Source: Centrapalus pauciflorus
Taxonomy: Eukaryota; Streptophyta; Magnoliopsida; Asterales; Asteraceae
Length of the DNA: 64,000 bases
Direction of reading: 5' to 3'
Assembly (NCBI GenBank): GCA_020465985.1
Contig: JAANYP010004869.1
Coordinates: 1,279,381 to 1,343,380, forward strand
A model generated the notes under the pieces. That model worked only from the letters and a program-made list of their open reading frames with translations. It was not told the origin of the DNA and searched no databases. The translations under genes were made by a program, and so were the position numbers. Positions 1 to 11,663 of this stretch are shown piece by piece (the first letter of the stretch is position 1; every line of letters begins with the position of its first letter).

Positions 1-741
1 AAGAAGCCAAGGAAACAGAAACTCCGATTATCCCTCTTTCCTTAATTCCTGAGTTTCTGTTCATCTTATTTATATATTCCCCTATTTCATTAGGGTTTCC
101 TTTTTGTTTGGTCTTCCTCGTTCAACCTTCCATATTCATTGGATACATACAGATAAGGTTCTTATTTTGTCTCCATCTCTATCTACTCTCCTTCTGTATC
201 GATACATATCTTGACTGACTTGTACGTAGATGTTAATTTATTGCTTATTCTTATGCTAACCAGCTTCGAGTTTCTGGTAAAACTTCTGACATTTGACGTA
301 TTACTTGTTAAATATGCTTGCGTGTGTTCATATCTGATCGTTACTCCGTCTGTTAGGGCAAGAAACAAAGGCCCGCACTTCAATTTTTGAAGTCAAATAT
401 AATTATACTTTTCAAAACCAGAAAACCCTCTTTTAGTAAATTGACTATTACCAGCAATCCAGCATTGTTTATTACTCGTCTATGTGATGTAGTTTGATGT
501 CATGAGCGAAATTGGATGATTTTGATGGCGTATCTGCTTTGTAGGTTTCTCATATGCCGATTTTTAAATTTGCAGGAAATTGTATTCTATGCAGATGACA
601 GGATACAGAGTACATCTGAATTGATTTAGAATTAGGGAGTTGTAAATGCTTTTTAGCTATATATGATGATTACATCCCACAACGGCCATAGCAACTGGTT
701 AATTTTTGAAATTAGGGTGTTCTGTTTCAGAAAGTAAAAGT
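1..741 (+). other. 5' leader and probable 5'UTR intron of the PP2C gene
   Basis: This AT/T-rich stretch has no credible ORF. A pyrimidine-rich tract ending in CAG at 728-730 lies 11 bases before the chosen ATG at 742 and looks like a 3' splice site, so the PP2C transcript probably has an intron in its 5'UTR. The matching donor and the transcription start could not be fixed. The promoter may lie partly outside the window. Confidence 0.45.
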
Positions 742-2499
742 ATGCCAACGAGGTCTCTTTCTAAGTTTAATATCCCTTTTGGTTTTGGACTTCGGAAAGG
801 CATTAAACTGCAAAGTAAAAACCAGGTCCCGCAGAGGAGTGTGGTTTGCCATCGATCAGGTTTCTGTAAAGCCGATAACGGCAACCGTTTATCTTTAAAA
901 CCAGGAAAAGCCCTCGTCTCGAAATCAAATTGTGAATCTGGGAATCTGTGGAAAGATATTCAAGTTGCAGGTGTTATCAAGTTGCATTCTTGTATATTTG
1001 TATCAAGGTTTAGTAGCAGTCAGTTTGTTGGGCATACCAGGAGCCCATATTTTCCCAAATCTATGGCTACTTCTGGTTCTGTGTCTGCGTCTGGGGATCT
1101 TATTGTTGATAGTTTAATTTCGAGTTGTGGCAATGTGTCAAATGTTGCAAGACGTACTGGTCAATTTGTGGAAAGAAACAGCAGGAGTTTCCATGCAGCT
1201 AGTGTGGGTATGAAAAATAGAGGACCAAGTAAGAGCCAGGGAGTTCATGGGTATTTTATATTTGGTATTACTCACTCACCGATCAACATTAATACATTTG
1301 GTGGGCAATTGCGAAGAAGATGCAACACTTCCTCTTCAACATGTTATTCCGACAGTGGGGTTTCAGATGGGGTACTGAAAGAGTCATCATCGCATGATGA
1401 AACGATTACAAGTCTTGCTATCGAAGCTGATGGGTATCTATGTCTGGCTTGGTTACCTTTTCTGTTATGTTTTAAAATGTCTCCTTGGCATTTATGCTAT
1501 TTTTTTCTGTACTTGAAATAGGAACGTGGTTTGTGCTAGAACGTTAAAGCTAGTATCTGGATCCTCTTACCTGCCACATCCTGATAAGGAAGCAACTGGT
1601 GGAGAGGATGCTCACTTCATTTGTGTAGACGAACAAGTAATTGGTGTAGCAGATGGAGTTGGTGGCTGGGCCGATGTTGGCATTAATGCTGGAGAATATT
1701 CCCGTTCTCTCATGTCTAATTCCGTTAGAGCAATAAAGGGTGAACCTAAGGAAGGCATTGACCCAGCCAGGGTGTTGGCTAAAGCTCACTCAGCTACAAT
1801 AGCCAAGGGCTCATCCACAGCATGCATCATAGCCCTCAAAGATGAGGTTCGTAGTGTTTTATTATTATTATTATTTACTTAGCTATCTTCCATTTGGAAT
1901 GTAAACATATCTAGCCAACAAATGAGTGATTATGTTTGTTACACATTCTTTTTTTAATTATCTGGTCTTCTTTCACAGCAGGGTCTTCATGCCATTAATC
2001 TTGGGGATAGTGGATTCGTTGTAATCCGAGATGGATGCACCATATTTCAGTCCCCTGTACAACAGCATGACTTCAATTTTACGTATCAACTAGCAAACAG
2101 CAATGAAGGTGATCAGCCAAGTTCTGGTCAAGTAAGTTATGCAAGTTGAAAATTGTTCCCTTTATATGCGAAACATATCACACATTCACGTAATTTGAAT
2201 TATTAATCAAACAGGTTTTCAATATACCCGTGGCAGCGGGTGATGTTATTGTTGCGGGTACCGATGGATTGTTTGACAACTTGTACAACAATGAAGTGAC
2301 TGCCCTTGTGGTTCAAGGAGTCAGGTCAAGGGTGAGCCCTGAGACAATGGCAAAAAATATAGCGGAAATGGCACGTGTGAAAGCCCTAGACAGGAAACGA
2401 CAGTCCCCATTCTCTGCTGCAGCTCAGGAAGCTGGTTTCCGTTATTATGGCGGTAAACTTGATGATATAACCGTCGTCGTGTCATTTGTGACAGGCTGA
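742..2499 (+). CDS. PP2C-type protein phosphatase (PP2C55/PP2C71-like)
   Basis: Metal-dependent Ser/Thr phosphatase of the plant PP2C family. It resembles Arabidopsis At4g16580 and its relatives, which have a long variable N-terminus and a catalytic domain related to bacterial SpoIIE/PP2C phosphatases. Coding exons are 742-1433, 1522-1846, 1979-2131 and 2215-2499, giving 484 aa with all phases closing. Residues 1-235 are low-complexity, Ser- and basic-rich, and may include an organelle-targeting peptide. The catalytic domain spans about 240-482. It shows GED (258-260), the metal-binding ADGVGGW (274-280), GSSTACIIAL, AINLGDSG, GTDGLFDN (405-412) and the terminal LDDITVVV (472-479). The aspartates expected to bind metal (D275, D407, D474) are all present, so the enzyme should be active. 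Met742 is the first ATG after the putative 5'UTR splice acceptor. Exon 3 has a tandem acceptor at 1978/1981. The substrate is unknown. The family assignment is firm; the exact orthologue is less so. Confidence 0.93.
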
Positions 2500-2836
2500 A
2501 TTGATGGGTGAGAGTTTGTTTCAGCGTGGGTTTTTCTTTTTTGTTTTGTTTTCAAAACGTATTCGTCGCAAAAGATCAAACAACTTAGATGAGAGATGTA
2601 TTGTTTTACTTTGTCACATTCGTTTTATTATGATATTCGTTTGACCATTGCTTTTAAACGATTTGTTAGATTATTATTATAAAATATAAAGTAAAACGGC
2701 GTGAATTCACTGGCTCACATCCGCAAAAATTGTTTATATAAATATGATTTTCATTTCTAATTACATTTTTTAGACTTGTTGATATTGCAGTCATGAATAT
2801 TGCATAGCATCATCCTTCAGATTTATCATCTCAAGC
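2500..2836. other. 3'UTR and downstream spacer of the PP2C gene
   Basis: T-rich sequence follows the TGA of the phosphatase. It is consistent with a 3'UTR and AT-rich spacer, and no further coding sequence is seen. Confidence 0.4.
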
Positions 2837-3115
2837 ATCATTCAACTTTTACGTTTTCGTCTCTTAATGTTATTTATTTCAGAAAAGTTTATTAGTTAAT
2901 TTTTTTTTGGTTTTGTAAAATTTGACTATTAGAGCATAGCTATAATTGGTAAACTAGGATTTTAAAAGCTGAAAAATCAGGTTTTAATAGTCAAATTTTA
3001 TTAAATAAAAAAGAAAAAAAACAACTTAAAATTTTTTTTTGAAAAAAAGGGATACGAAAACTCAAAAAACTATAAAAATACATTAGTTTTTTTTTTCTTT
3101 TTCTTAATAAACCCA
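2837..3115. mobile_element. Foldback MITE, copy 1 of a family also at 48.0 kb
   Basis: The stretch is an imperfect palindrome. AAAATTTGACTATTA near 2918-2932 is mirrored by TAATAGTCAAATTTT near 2987-3001. The outer arm TTTTACGTTTTCGTC is mirrored by a decayed A-rich arm ending at ...ATACGAAAACTC. The same arrangement, with TTACGTTTTCGTCCCTTCA and GAAGGACGAAAACAC ends, occurs at about 48008-48226. No coding capacity and no clear TSD were found. Confidence 0.55.
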
Positions 3116-4025
3116 TAAAAAATTACAAAACTGAATCGGAACTTTAAGAACCCTACCAATAGATACTGCTTCCGGTTGGCCCAAATGCCCTATTCCAGCA
3201 CTCTCATTCTAGTTTCGAGTTCTGCATCTTATTGAATCTGAACCACATGCAAAAGGATAGGCGATTTGATCCAAATATAAAATATTTGGGTGTGTTTGGG
3301 CCTACTATTATAAGTTAATATGCCAAGTGGGCTGAATTTAAAATCCGTTTCTTATTACGACCCAAACAGGCCGAAATGAACAATGTTGCTTCTGCCGAAA
3401 TCCCACCCTATGATTTTTTTTTCTTTTCTGTTTTTCATACAATTAAGATGGAAAAGTTGGAGTCGAGCATTTCAAGATGGGTGACTCAATTTAAAATTTT
3501 AAATCGAGTTAACCTCGAGCAACTCAAGTAGACTTTTGAATGAAGCTTGAAAATTAAAATTCTTGACCCGTTAAGACTTAAGGTTGTCAATATAAACTTA
3601 ATAAATTTTACCTTTTGTGCATCTACACACAATTACCTTTATTTAATACACGACGGGTTGTATTTTTTGGAAAGCCTTCGATGTCTTCCTATGAAAAAAT
3701 CCATTGTTATTTGGGTATACGCGTTGGGTTGGCAGTCAAACAAGGTCGTTTATATGATGTAAATTGTTTTAATTAACGGTGCTTGTGAAAACTCATGACA
3801 TTGGGTAATGGATATTATATACGTTATTGTCACATGTGTATTGTAAATGACGTGACATTTCGTCGGGTTTGGAGGGTGTTGCAACATGTGTATGGGCATG
3901 ATAATTTATTGAGCTCTCTTGAGTGCTATTTACATTGGGTAAGGGCAAATTCTATGGATTTTTTTATTTTTCATCCCTTTCTTTTATCCGTTATTGTTAA
4001 GTGATTAATTTATTATCAAATGTAG
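3116..4025. other. Intergenic AT-rich sequence, no recognised feature
   Basis: Only short ORFs of random-looking composition occur here. No protein family, RNA gene or clear repeat could be recognised. Confidence 0.4.
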
Positions 4026-4033
4026 AATATTAA

Positions 4034-4496
4034 AGGGATAATTATACAAAAAACCCTCAAGTTGAATCATTTTTGTAATTAAAACCACTAATCATTTTTC
4101 ATTACACAAAAAAACTCCAACCAGCAAAATCTCACGGAATTGGGATAATAATGGTTAATACTGATTGAAAGTCGTAGGCCGCCGTTGATAAGTCATCAGT
4201 TTCCACCAGAATTTCAACGAAAAAGTAAATTCCAATAAAAAAACACAGATTCCAATAAAGAAATCAACAACAATGTGAATTTGAATTACAAAACACAGAC
4301 AAATGAGTTCACTAGAAAGAAGGTTCATTGGAAACGAAGGGTGCTCAGCAGATTGTAATCGGTTCATTAGGTTGCAAGTCGATTTTTAGGGAAAAAACTA
4401 TATTTTGATAAGTTTTAGCCTTCTGCAATGAAAAATAATTAAGAGTTTTAATCACAAAAATGGTTCAACTTGAGCGTTTTTTAGCACAAATTTGCC
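4034..4496. mobile_element. 463-bp MITE with 8-bp TSD AATATTAA
   Basis: The left end (CCCTCAAGTTGAATCATTTT, TTGTAATTAAAACCACTAAT) is mirrored by the right end (AAAATGGTTCAACTTGAGCG, ATTAAGAGTTTTAATCACAA), giving inverted repeats of about 75 bp at roughly 80% identity. Direct copies of AATATTAA flank the element at 4026-4033 and 4497-4504. It has no transposase and is probably a non-autonomous DNA transposon. The superfamily is uncertain, since an 8-bp TSD would fit hAT and an imperfect 9-bp TSD would fit MULE. Confidence 0.75.
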
Positions 4497-4504
4497 AATA
4501 TTAA

Positions 4505-5386
4505 GTTAATAGATTGTTATTTGTTTAACACTAACTCACTAAGTGTCTAAGTTAAATATTAGATTAATATATTGTTATTGTTGATTTATTGATATAAGCA
4601 TTGTTAATTGTTTCATCTTATTAGACAATATGAGCCGGTTTTTGAAAAAAAAAAAAAGTTACCAATATCCAAAAAAAATTTGATTTGCATTGTTTCGGAC
4701 GATAATATAATAACCTATTTACAAAGATGAAAACTTGTAGAGGACAACTGTAGAATCTAATTTCTTTCGGTTTATAATGATTAATTAAATTATAGTTTTT
4801 ACTTATTTGATTTTTATTTAATCAAGATGAACTGGTATGAATTTTCAAGATCTGAAATTTTTTGAAAGAACCACAAACACTCATACTCTTATAACATTAT
4901 TAAATTCTAACCCCATAAACAAATTTCCTGAATCTACAATTGTGTTATTGTGATTTTGAACTCACTCCGAAATGAAGTTATAAGAGAGAGGGGAGTGGTC
5001 ATCCCGTCGGTGTAGCGAGGTGCCATATCGGATGGCCTCGATCGGGAACACCACCCCAGGCATAGCGACCCCAGAATGGAGCATCTCTCTCGGCTTCTCA
5101 TCCTTCTCGGGCTCCCATGTTCTCTTTATCCCTCTCTATCTCTTTTTCTTATATTTTTTTTTTACAAAAGTCATATATATTTAATTTCTTTTTCTTTTAT
5201 CATCTATAAACACGTTCATCTTATTTTTTTTACACACTCTTTTTTACAACTTCAACATATCTCTTTTATATACATAATCCATTTCCTTTATTTGAAATTT
5301 ATTTTTGATGGAGTCGTATATGTATACATTTTCGTCTTCGTGTGAAGACAAATACGAGTGGAATTGACAAACACTTGTATCCTTTG
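4505..5386. other. Intergenic sequence up to the solo LTR
   Basis: AT-rich DNA with a short GC-richer patch (4990-5100) that has no recognised product. The last five bases are the left TSD copy of the solo LTR. Confidence 0.4.
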
Positions 5387-7410
5387 TGAGACGTCCTTGT
5401 TAATTAATGATATAATTGTAGCAATCACCAGGATCGACTAACAACCCAATGAGTATCATAATAATTGAAATTGAATACTTAAATTAGAACTAAGCACATC
5501 CACACTAAAGCAATAGAATACATGTCTACAGTGATAAAAGTCTAACTATTACATCAACATAATTGTTTTAGAAGTAATGAATCCCAACCCAAAGCTATTA
5601 CATTCAAGTACCAATAGCTTCTATAGTCTCCGGGATATTGATTTGATATGCTTAAGATGAAGGTCCAGCTACACTCTTGTCTTTGCCTGTAAACAATGTG
5701 AGTCAACAGTAAGCTAAATGCTTAGTGAGATAACAGATTATACATACAACAAATATTTCTTTACATGCAATGCTTAACCATGGGCAGTGTAAGCCCCATG
5801 TATGTGAAAACGGCAGTGAAAGCTCAATGTGTGAGTAAACCATGCAGTGCTAGCATGGGGTGGCAGTTCAATATGCTGATCGGGGATGTGCCGAACCTGA
5901 TGGGATACGAGTGGGATGATCAGTCCCCGACAGTGGCCTGCTGTCAGCCCCAGTCCAGGTCGCATCAGATTATGAAGTAATGATCATGCAGTGCAAGCAT
6001 GATGTAAATAGATGCACTTTCAAATGAACGCAAGCTACATGTGTGTTACATGTCAAGTACGAGTGTGCATCATAACAACAAATCATTTCATGAGTGCCAA
6101 ATGAAGTATATGAACAACGTGAACATGCCATTGAATGTATAAACATGAATGCAAAAACAATAAATGTTCGAATGACAATCTGTTACTCACAGTGATTGGT
6201 TTTGTGACTTGATCCTGAATCAATGTGTGTTTTGATAACACCACAATGATCTGTAAAGTAGGTGTAATAGTGATGTAATGTCAGTAATTGCTTAAAAATT
6301 GTATTTTGTAATTTTAAATGTATTGGGTTCTGAATTCGGACCACATCCGAATTCGGATGGTCCGAATTGTAAATGGTCCGAATTTGGGGTGATGGTCCGA
6401 AGTTGGTTGGATCCGAATTGGGGTCCGAAACAGGTATTGTCCGAAATTGGTCCTTGGTCCGAATTTGGCTATGTCCGAAATTGTGGGGGTCCGAATTTGG
6501 AAGCATCTGAAATTAGGATGGGGATCCGAATTGGGGAAGGATCCGAAATTGGGATGGAACCGAAATGGGGAGTGTCCGAAATGAGTATGATCCGAAATGG
6601 TTTGAACAGGACCCGAATTCGGATGGTCCGAATTCGGTCCACAAGGATCCGAGTTCATACTTAGTAATTTCCAACATTTTTCCAGAAATAATATTTGGGT
6701 CATTTTTGCATGTTTTGAGTCTAATATTGCAGCTATAAGCTTATATGTACTAAATCAACTTATAATATAACAGTAATGTACCAAAACAACCCATTTTTCG
6801 TCCATTTTTCTTCATGTCTTCGAAGAACACACACTAAACACACACATAATTTCAGAAATCACATTTAGACTTTGAATCTGATTCTGAAATTTTGTATACT
6901 ACAACATATATGCTCGATTTACACATTTCAACAATCATCTCCAACATGCATCACGTTTGCAACCTAAATCCTTTGATTCGGTTTTCACCCAAACCGAACC
7001 AAAAACTCTAAAATTCGTATATATAAAAAGATGTTTACCTCAGATCGATGATTGTAGTAGTTATAGTCCTAATTTCCAACTTGATTCCAGCTTTTTGCAC
7101 TTCAAATTGTTGATTCTTGTGTGTTCTCGGATTAGAACCGTGAGTTTAGAGAGAGAGAGAGAGAGTGAGAGACGGTTGGGAGTAGAGAGAGAAGGAGATT
7201 TGTCAAAATGAAGGCTTTTCCTTCTTTTATTTGTATTTTTGACCCATTTGCATAACACACCCCTCAACTTCGTAATTTCCTTATTTCACTAATAATATGA
7301 ACAAGATTTGCTTAAATCATAAGTAACTTAAATTAATATAGTCATCCAAAATTACAATAATTAAATCTTAAAATCGTAAATTACATATAATTAAAATTTG
7401 GGATGTTACA
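5387..7410 (-). mobile_element. Solo LTR of an LTR retrotransposon (probably Ty3/gypsy), 2.0 kb
   Basis: Read on the minus strand the element starts TGTAACATCCC and ends GGACGTCTCA, the 5'-TG...CA-3' form of an LTR. The five bases CTTTG flank it on both sides (5382-5386 and 7411-7415), a perfect 5-bp target duplication. TGTAACATCCC is a common start of plant gypsy LTRs. No gag-pol interior and no second LTR are present, so this is a solo LTR left by unequal recombination. The LTR contains a tandem GGTCCGAA-type repeat (6335-6655) and a (GA)n tract (7149-7190). The ORFs inside it are repeat-derived and not genes. Confidence 0.82.
6335..6655. repeat. Irregular tandem repeat of GGTCCGAAATTGGG inside the solo LTR
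   Basis: About twenty degenerate copies of the core TCCGAA(A/T)T are spaced roughly 12-20 bases apart. The array is bounded by more perfect TCCGAATTCGGA palindromes at about 6338-6360 and 6611-6635. Long overlapping ORFs on both strands here result from the repeat having few stop codons. Confidence 0.8.
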
Positions 7411-7415
7411 CTTTG

Positions 7416-7525
7416 TACATGCCACATTTTCATATCGTAATCAACCTACACAAAGATTCGTTATATATAGAAATCATAAAGCTGTAAATCTTACAATATT
7501 TCTTTTCATAAAATCCCGTCTTTGG
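7416..7525. other. Short spacer between the solo LTR and the transposase remnant
   Basis: AT-rich sequence with no identifiable feature. Confidence 0.3.
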
Positions 7526-8390
7526 AGCAGGTTTTTTTAGGCCGAGGTTCCGAATGCGCAAAAAACTATTCCTACAAATAGTTAACGACATGGAACAAAA
7601 TTATGAAGAATTTCCATTGTGAAGTATGCTAGAGGTAGAAGAAAATTTACAGCGTTACAAAAACACACATTTGCTATTCGGCAACTAGCATATGTCATGG
7701 TTCCTGATTCGTACAATGAGTATCTATATATGACAGAAAGGACTTCATGTGAAAGTTTGCAAGCATTTTGTAAGGATATTATTCAGATATACGACAGAGA
7801 ATATTTGCGTAGATCGATTGCAAGCAATGTTTAAACTATATACGCGGTTCGTGAATTGAAACATGGATTCCGTTGAATGCTCGGGAGCGTTGACAGTACA
7901 CATTGGACATGGTAAGATTGTCCAACGGCATGACGATGTCAGTACATGCGAGACGATCATCAATAGCTGACGTTTATGTTAGAGGCGATTGCATTACAAA
8001 ATTTTATAGATCCGACACGCATTCATTGGTGTTGCCAGTTCCAACAACTTCTTAATCAATCACCGTCATTCAACGAAGTTATAAATGAGATAACATCAGA
8101 TATTCAGTTTGTGATTAACAGAACGCAATACAGACGTGTGTATTATCTCACCGGTGGGATATACCACGAGTGAGCTTGTGAAATCTTTTCGTGTCCAACC
8201 ATTGATAAACAAAAGAGATTCAAGTAAGCGCAAGAGTAAACAAGAAAGACATTGAACGAGCTTTCGATGTATTCAAATCTCATTTCTCTATAATAAACAA
8301 CCACACATGATCATGACACCCATGAAAAATTAGATCCATCATGTATGCTTGCGTCATATTACACAATATGATATTATAAAATGAATGTTT
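7526..8390 (+). pseudogene. Decayed PIF/Harbinger transposase (HARBI1/ALP1-like)
   Basis: Conceptual translation across several frames gives the ordered blocks of plant PIF/Harbinger transposases: LFLQIVNDMEQNY, ARGRRKFTALQKHT, AIRQLAYVMVPDSYNEYL, MTERTSCESLQAFCKDII, LLNQSPSFNEVINEI, QYRRVYYLTGGIY, KDIERAFDVF and a final block around TQYDI. Stops and frameshifts interrupt it, for example a TGA just before 7620, a TAA near 7832, a TGA at 8171 and a frame change near 7850. Parts of the DDE core, including the LDCTHW block, are badly eroded, so it cannot encode an active enzyme. It is a relic only. Flanking terminal repeats were not found. Confidence 0.82.
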
Positions 8391-9250
8391 TGCAATATGT
8401 CAATTTCAAGAAACGAAGCTTCCATCCTAACAACATTCTGTTTCCAATAAATAATCTCACAACACATTTTTTTGAAATTCGTGATCGGGGAACACACAAC
8501 AATCTTTGAGGGGATCTTGTGGAACATATTGCAGTAGTACATATATCCAGTTTAGACGACTATTATTTATTTTTAGTTTCATAATTTAGTTTCGTTTTTC
8601 TAGTTTCGCAATAGGTTTCGATGTAATTTTAGTTATGTTAGTTTTAAATATTTATAAAATTAAGGGCACATATTATATATTAATTTGTTTTGATACTTAA
8701 ATTAATAAGGATAGAAAGATCTAGAATAATGGATATTTGTAAGTTAGAATGATGAAAATGATAAAGTTTGAATAGTTGATATTACGTTGAGTTGTGAAGG
8801 TGATGGATTTTTTGGTGTTTGGTGAATATGTTCTGCTATTCAGAAGTACTTTGTACTACATAACTTAATATGCTATTCAGAAGCAAAACTTCAATTTTTC
8901 TTTTTAACAAGACAAACAAGGCGGCCCCCTGCCCCCACTCGACTTTTTCTCTCTCTAAAAATTAATTGGGTAATGAGTATTAAGATAAGAATATTCGAAT
9001 GATGGGTATTTTCAAAAAATGAAAATGAAGATGGTGGATAGAAAAAAACTGATATGACGCTAATGTGTCTAAAATAATAAATTTTGAAAGGATAGTACAA
9101 CCCTCACCCTAAGCAGGCTCAACCAGGGCCAAGTATATTTTATTGTAATTTGTTTATTTAAATTTAAATCATGTTTAATCATGACAAGTAAATAAAAAAG
9201 TGAGATTTAAAGAAGAATCTTTGCTTGTCTTTATCCTCTGGTTACTTTGT
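8391..9250. other. Upstream region of the ERF gene, AT-rich
   Basis: No protein or RNA gene is recognised. The 3' half probably contains the promoter of the downstream ERF gene. No specific operator could be assigned by eye. Confidence 0.35.
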
Positions 9251-9260
9251 AACCGTCCGC

Positions 9261-9268
9261 TATATATA
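9261..9268 (+). promoter_or_regulatory. TATA box of the ERF gene
   Basis: TATATATA lies 56 bases before the ATG at 9324. A CT-rich leader with TCTCTCTCT follows. The spacing would give a 5'UTR of about 25-35 nt if transcription starts 25-35 bases downstream. Confidence 0.6.
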
Positions 9269-9323
9269 GGCAACTTCATCAAGGCTGTGGCATTTCCCCT
9301 TTCTCTCTCTAACACCTCCAATA

Positions 9324-11663
9324 ATGTGCGGTGGAGCAGTCATCTCCGACGTCGATCCGGTCTTCAAGCGAGGCCGGAAGCTGACGGCCGATGATCTATG
9401 GTCTGAGTTCGACACCTACGATCTATTCGGCTGGGATTTCAAACCACAATCCGCTTCCGCCACTGAAGCTGCTTTCAAGGAAAATACCACTTCAAAGCCC
9501 AAAAAATTCATCAACAAAGGTACCATACGCTGATTTAACACATACTTATATGATTCTTCGCCAGAGGAAATTGAAACTGTTGCTTCGAATAGCACGCCAT
9601 TGTGCAGTGCAATTTCTGTTTCACTTTTGCTCTTAGTTCGACACTGTTATACTTTTTCTAAAAAGTAAAACTAATCGTTACTTTCTGCCTTTATTGCTTG
9701 AATTAGATTTTTAATTTTTCGATCCGGATCTCTTCAGATAAAAGCAAAGCTACACTTTTAACCAATTTGAAGCTATAATTTCATTTTTATTTTTACTTAT
9801 TATTATTAGCATATTATTCAATTTAGTGACTTACGAATCTCTCTGTTTACGAATTGTGGACCAGTTGCTAGAACCTAGAATTTTGCAATTTATACATCTA
9901 AATTAGGGATTTCTTGAGCCAAAAATGGAACTTGATGTTATAGTTTAGACTTTAGAGGGATACTTTAAGCGGTGCCTTTTTCCCAAAAATACTACAAGGC
10001 AATGCCAATAGAGTGTTTTACCATGTTTTAATTTCTTAATAATTACGATCTTTTTCTTTAAAAAAAAAAATGTTAATTTCACACCATTTATTTATTGGAT
10101 CCATAAATAAAATCGGGAAATTTTTGAAAAATAGTTCAAGGAACTTAAAAATAAAACCTTAATGGTGGAAAACAACTGTTTATTATAGGAAGAAATCTCA
10201 AAATCCAAAATGGTCTTATTAATATTTTTTTATCTATAAATAAAAAATAAATTTTTAAATTTATGAAAATTTCCTATATGCCCCTACCCCTCTATGCATT
10301 TTTAAAGGACATGTTTTTAATACATAAAATATAATATTTTAATAAAAATTATAAAATTAACCCTTAATTTTTATGAAAGTATTAGGTTGCCTTTGGTTAA
10401 CAAAAACTAGTCAATTTTCAATTTCAGTTTTCAAGTTATAGTTTTTAGGAAAAAAACAAGGGTTTTTATAAAAAGTGAAACAAGATAAAGGTTTAGTTTT
10501 AAGAAGAATAAGATGTGTGATTATAAAATAAGAAAAATGGGATATGTGATCGAAAAGTAAGAGTATTAAATAGAGTATTATAAAAAATAAATGGTAAGTA
10601 ATAGAAAAGGAAGATGGAGAATATGAAAATTGAAATGAAAATTTATGAAATTGTTGTTAAGTAAATAAGTTTTCATTTTTTATGTAAAGTGAGATGAAAA
10701 TTTCGAAAAGTAAAATATTTCCGTTTTACGTTGTACTTATGATTTATGAAGTTATTAAAAAGAAAAACTATTTAACGCTAATATGTCAAGTAAAATAACC
10801 GAGGAAGTATAGGAACAATGTTCTAAAAAAAGTACATTGCTCATACCGCCTTACGTGACAATAATGACATAAACCCATTTAATACTAAACAACTTGAAAT
10901 TTGAAAGTCAGGCTACGATTTGAAATTGAATGTAGAACAACTTGAAATATGAGTCCAATTTATTGATGTTGCATCTATTATTTTATTAAACATTATCATA
11001 TCATTTTTATTATTATAAATGATTGAAAGAATTTATTGATGACTAACAAACGATACACAACTGTCTTTCTTTATCCAATTCTTCCATGAATGGTGCTTTT
11101 ATAATATAAAACCGACTTTATGGCTTTGAAAGATCATAATAATTATTGCAGCAGCGACAGACGAAAAGGGTGGTCTGAAGCAGATTGAGAAGAAGGCTAA
11201 ACCAAGGAAGAACAAGTACCGAGGGATCAGGCAGCGGCCATGGGGGAAGTGGGCAGCAGAGATCCGGGACCCGCAGAAGGGTGTTCGAGTCTGGCTTGGC
11301 ACATTCAACACGGCTGAAGAAGCTGCTGGAGCGTATGATGAAGCAGCGAAGCGCATCCGAGGCAACAAGGCAAAGCTCAACTTTCCTTCACCACCCACTA
11401 AGAAGCTGTGTGTCAAGAACCCCACCGAGTCAACTCAGTCGATGGTTGATCATGAAGCAACACCTGCATTGATGAATTATGATCGGTTCCCGAACCAATC
11501 TTACTATTCAAACAGCAACAGTGTGCCGGATGAGCATGAGTTTGAGCTGAAGGAACAGATCTCCAACCTGGAGAGGTTCTTAGGTCTGGATCATGAGTTG
11601 AGTCCGTTTGGTGGTGAGTCGGCTCATCTTTGGATGATGGATGACTTCCCAGGTATGGTTTGA
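9324..11663 (+). CDS. RAP2.3: Group VII ERF transcription factor (RAP2.3/ERF72-like)
   Basis: Nuclear AP2/ERF activator of hypoxia and stress genes. Exons are 9324-9519 and 11152-11663, giving 235 aa with a 1.6-kb intron. The protein begins MCGGAVISD, the hallmark of group VII ERFs. In this family the initiator Met is removed, Cys2 is oxidised by plant cysteine oxidases and the protein is degraded by the Arg/N-degron pathway when oxygen is present. RGRKLTADDLWSE follows at residues 30-42. The AP2 domain spans about 87-144, with YRGIRQRPWGKW, WAAEIRD and VWLGTFNTAEEAA, preceded by a basic KKAKPRKNK stretch likely to act as a nuclear localisation signal. The C-terminus, with ELKEQISNLERFLGLD and LWMMDD, resembles RAP2.3 more than the longer RAP2.2/RAP2.12. 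The start is fixed by the Met-Cys motif. The intron acceptor is the repeated CAGCAG at 11149-11154. The RAP2.3 assignment is inferred from length and C-terminus. Confidence 0.94.
9520..11151 (+). other. Single intron of the ERF gene
   Basis: A 1632-bp AT-rich intron with donor GTACCA and acceptor TTATTGCAG. It separates the N-degron-containing exon from the AP2 exon, as is usual in group VII ERFs. It contains a Tourist-like MITE copy starting at 10385. The rest shows nothing recognisable. Confidence 0.8.
10385..10712 (-). mobile_element. Tourist-like MITE, inverted relative to the copy at 60.6 kb
   Basis: The sequence begins TTA-GGTTGCCTTTGGTTAAC. It continues as the reverse complement of the 60592-60960 element, sharing GTTTTCAAGTTATAGTTTTT, an AACAAGGGTTTTTATA block, AAATTTATGAAATTGTTGTT and AGTGAGATGAAAATTT. 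The right terminal repeat is eroded. It lies within the ERF intron. Confidence 0.65.

Noticed and set aside
699..884. Minus-strand ORF opposite PP2C exon 1
   Set aside because: It is an antisense shadow with no splice signals and no recognisable domain.
6183..6703. Overlapping 107-129 aa ORFs on both strands
   Set aside because: They arise from the GGTCCGAA tandem array inside a solo LTR, and the frames change freely.
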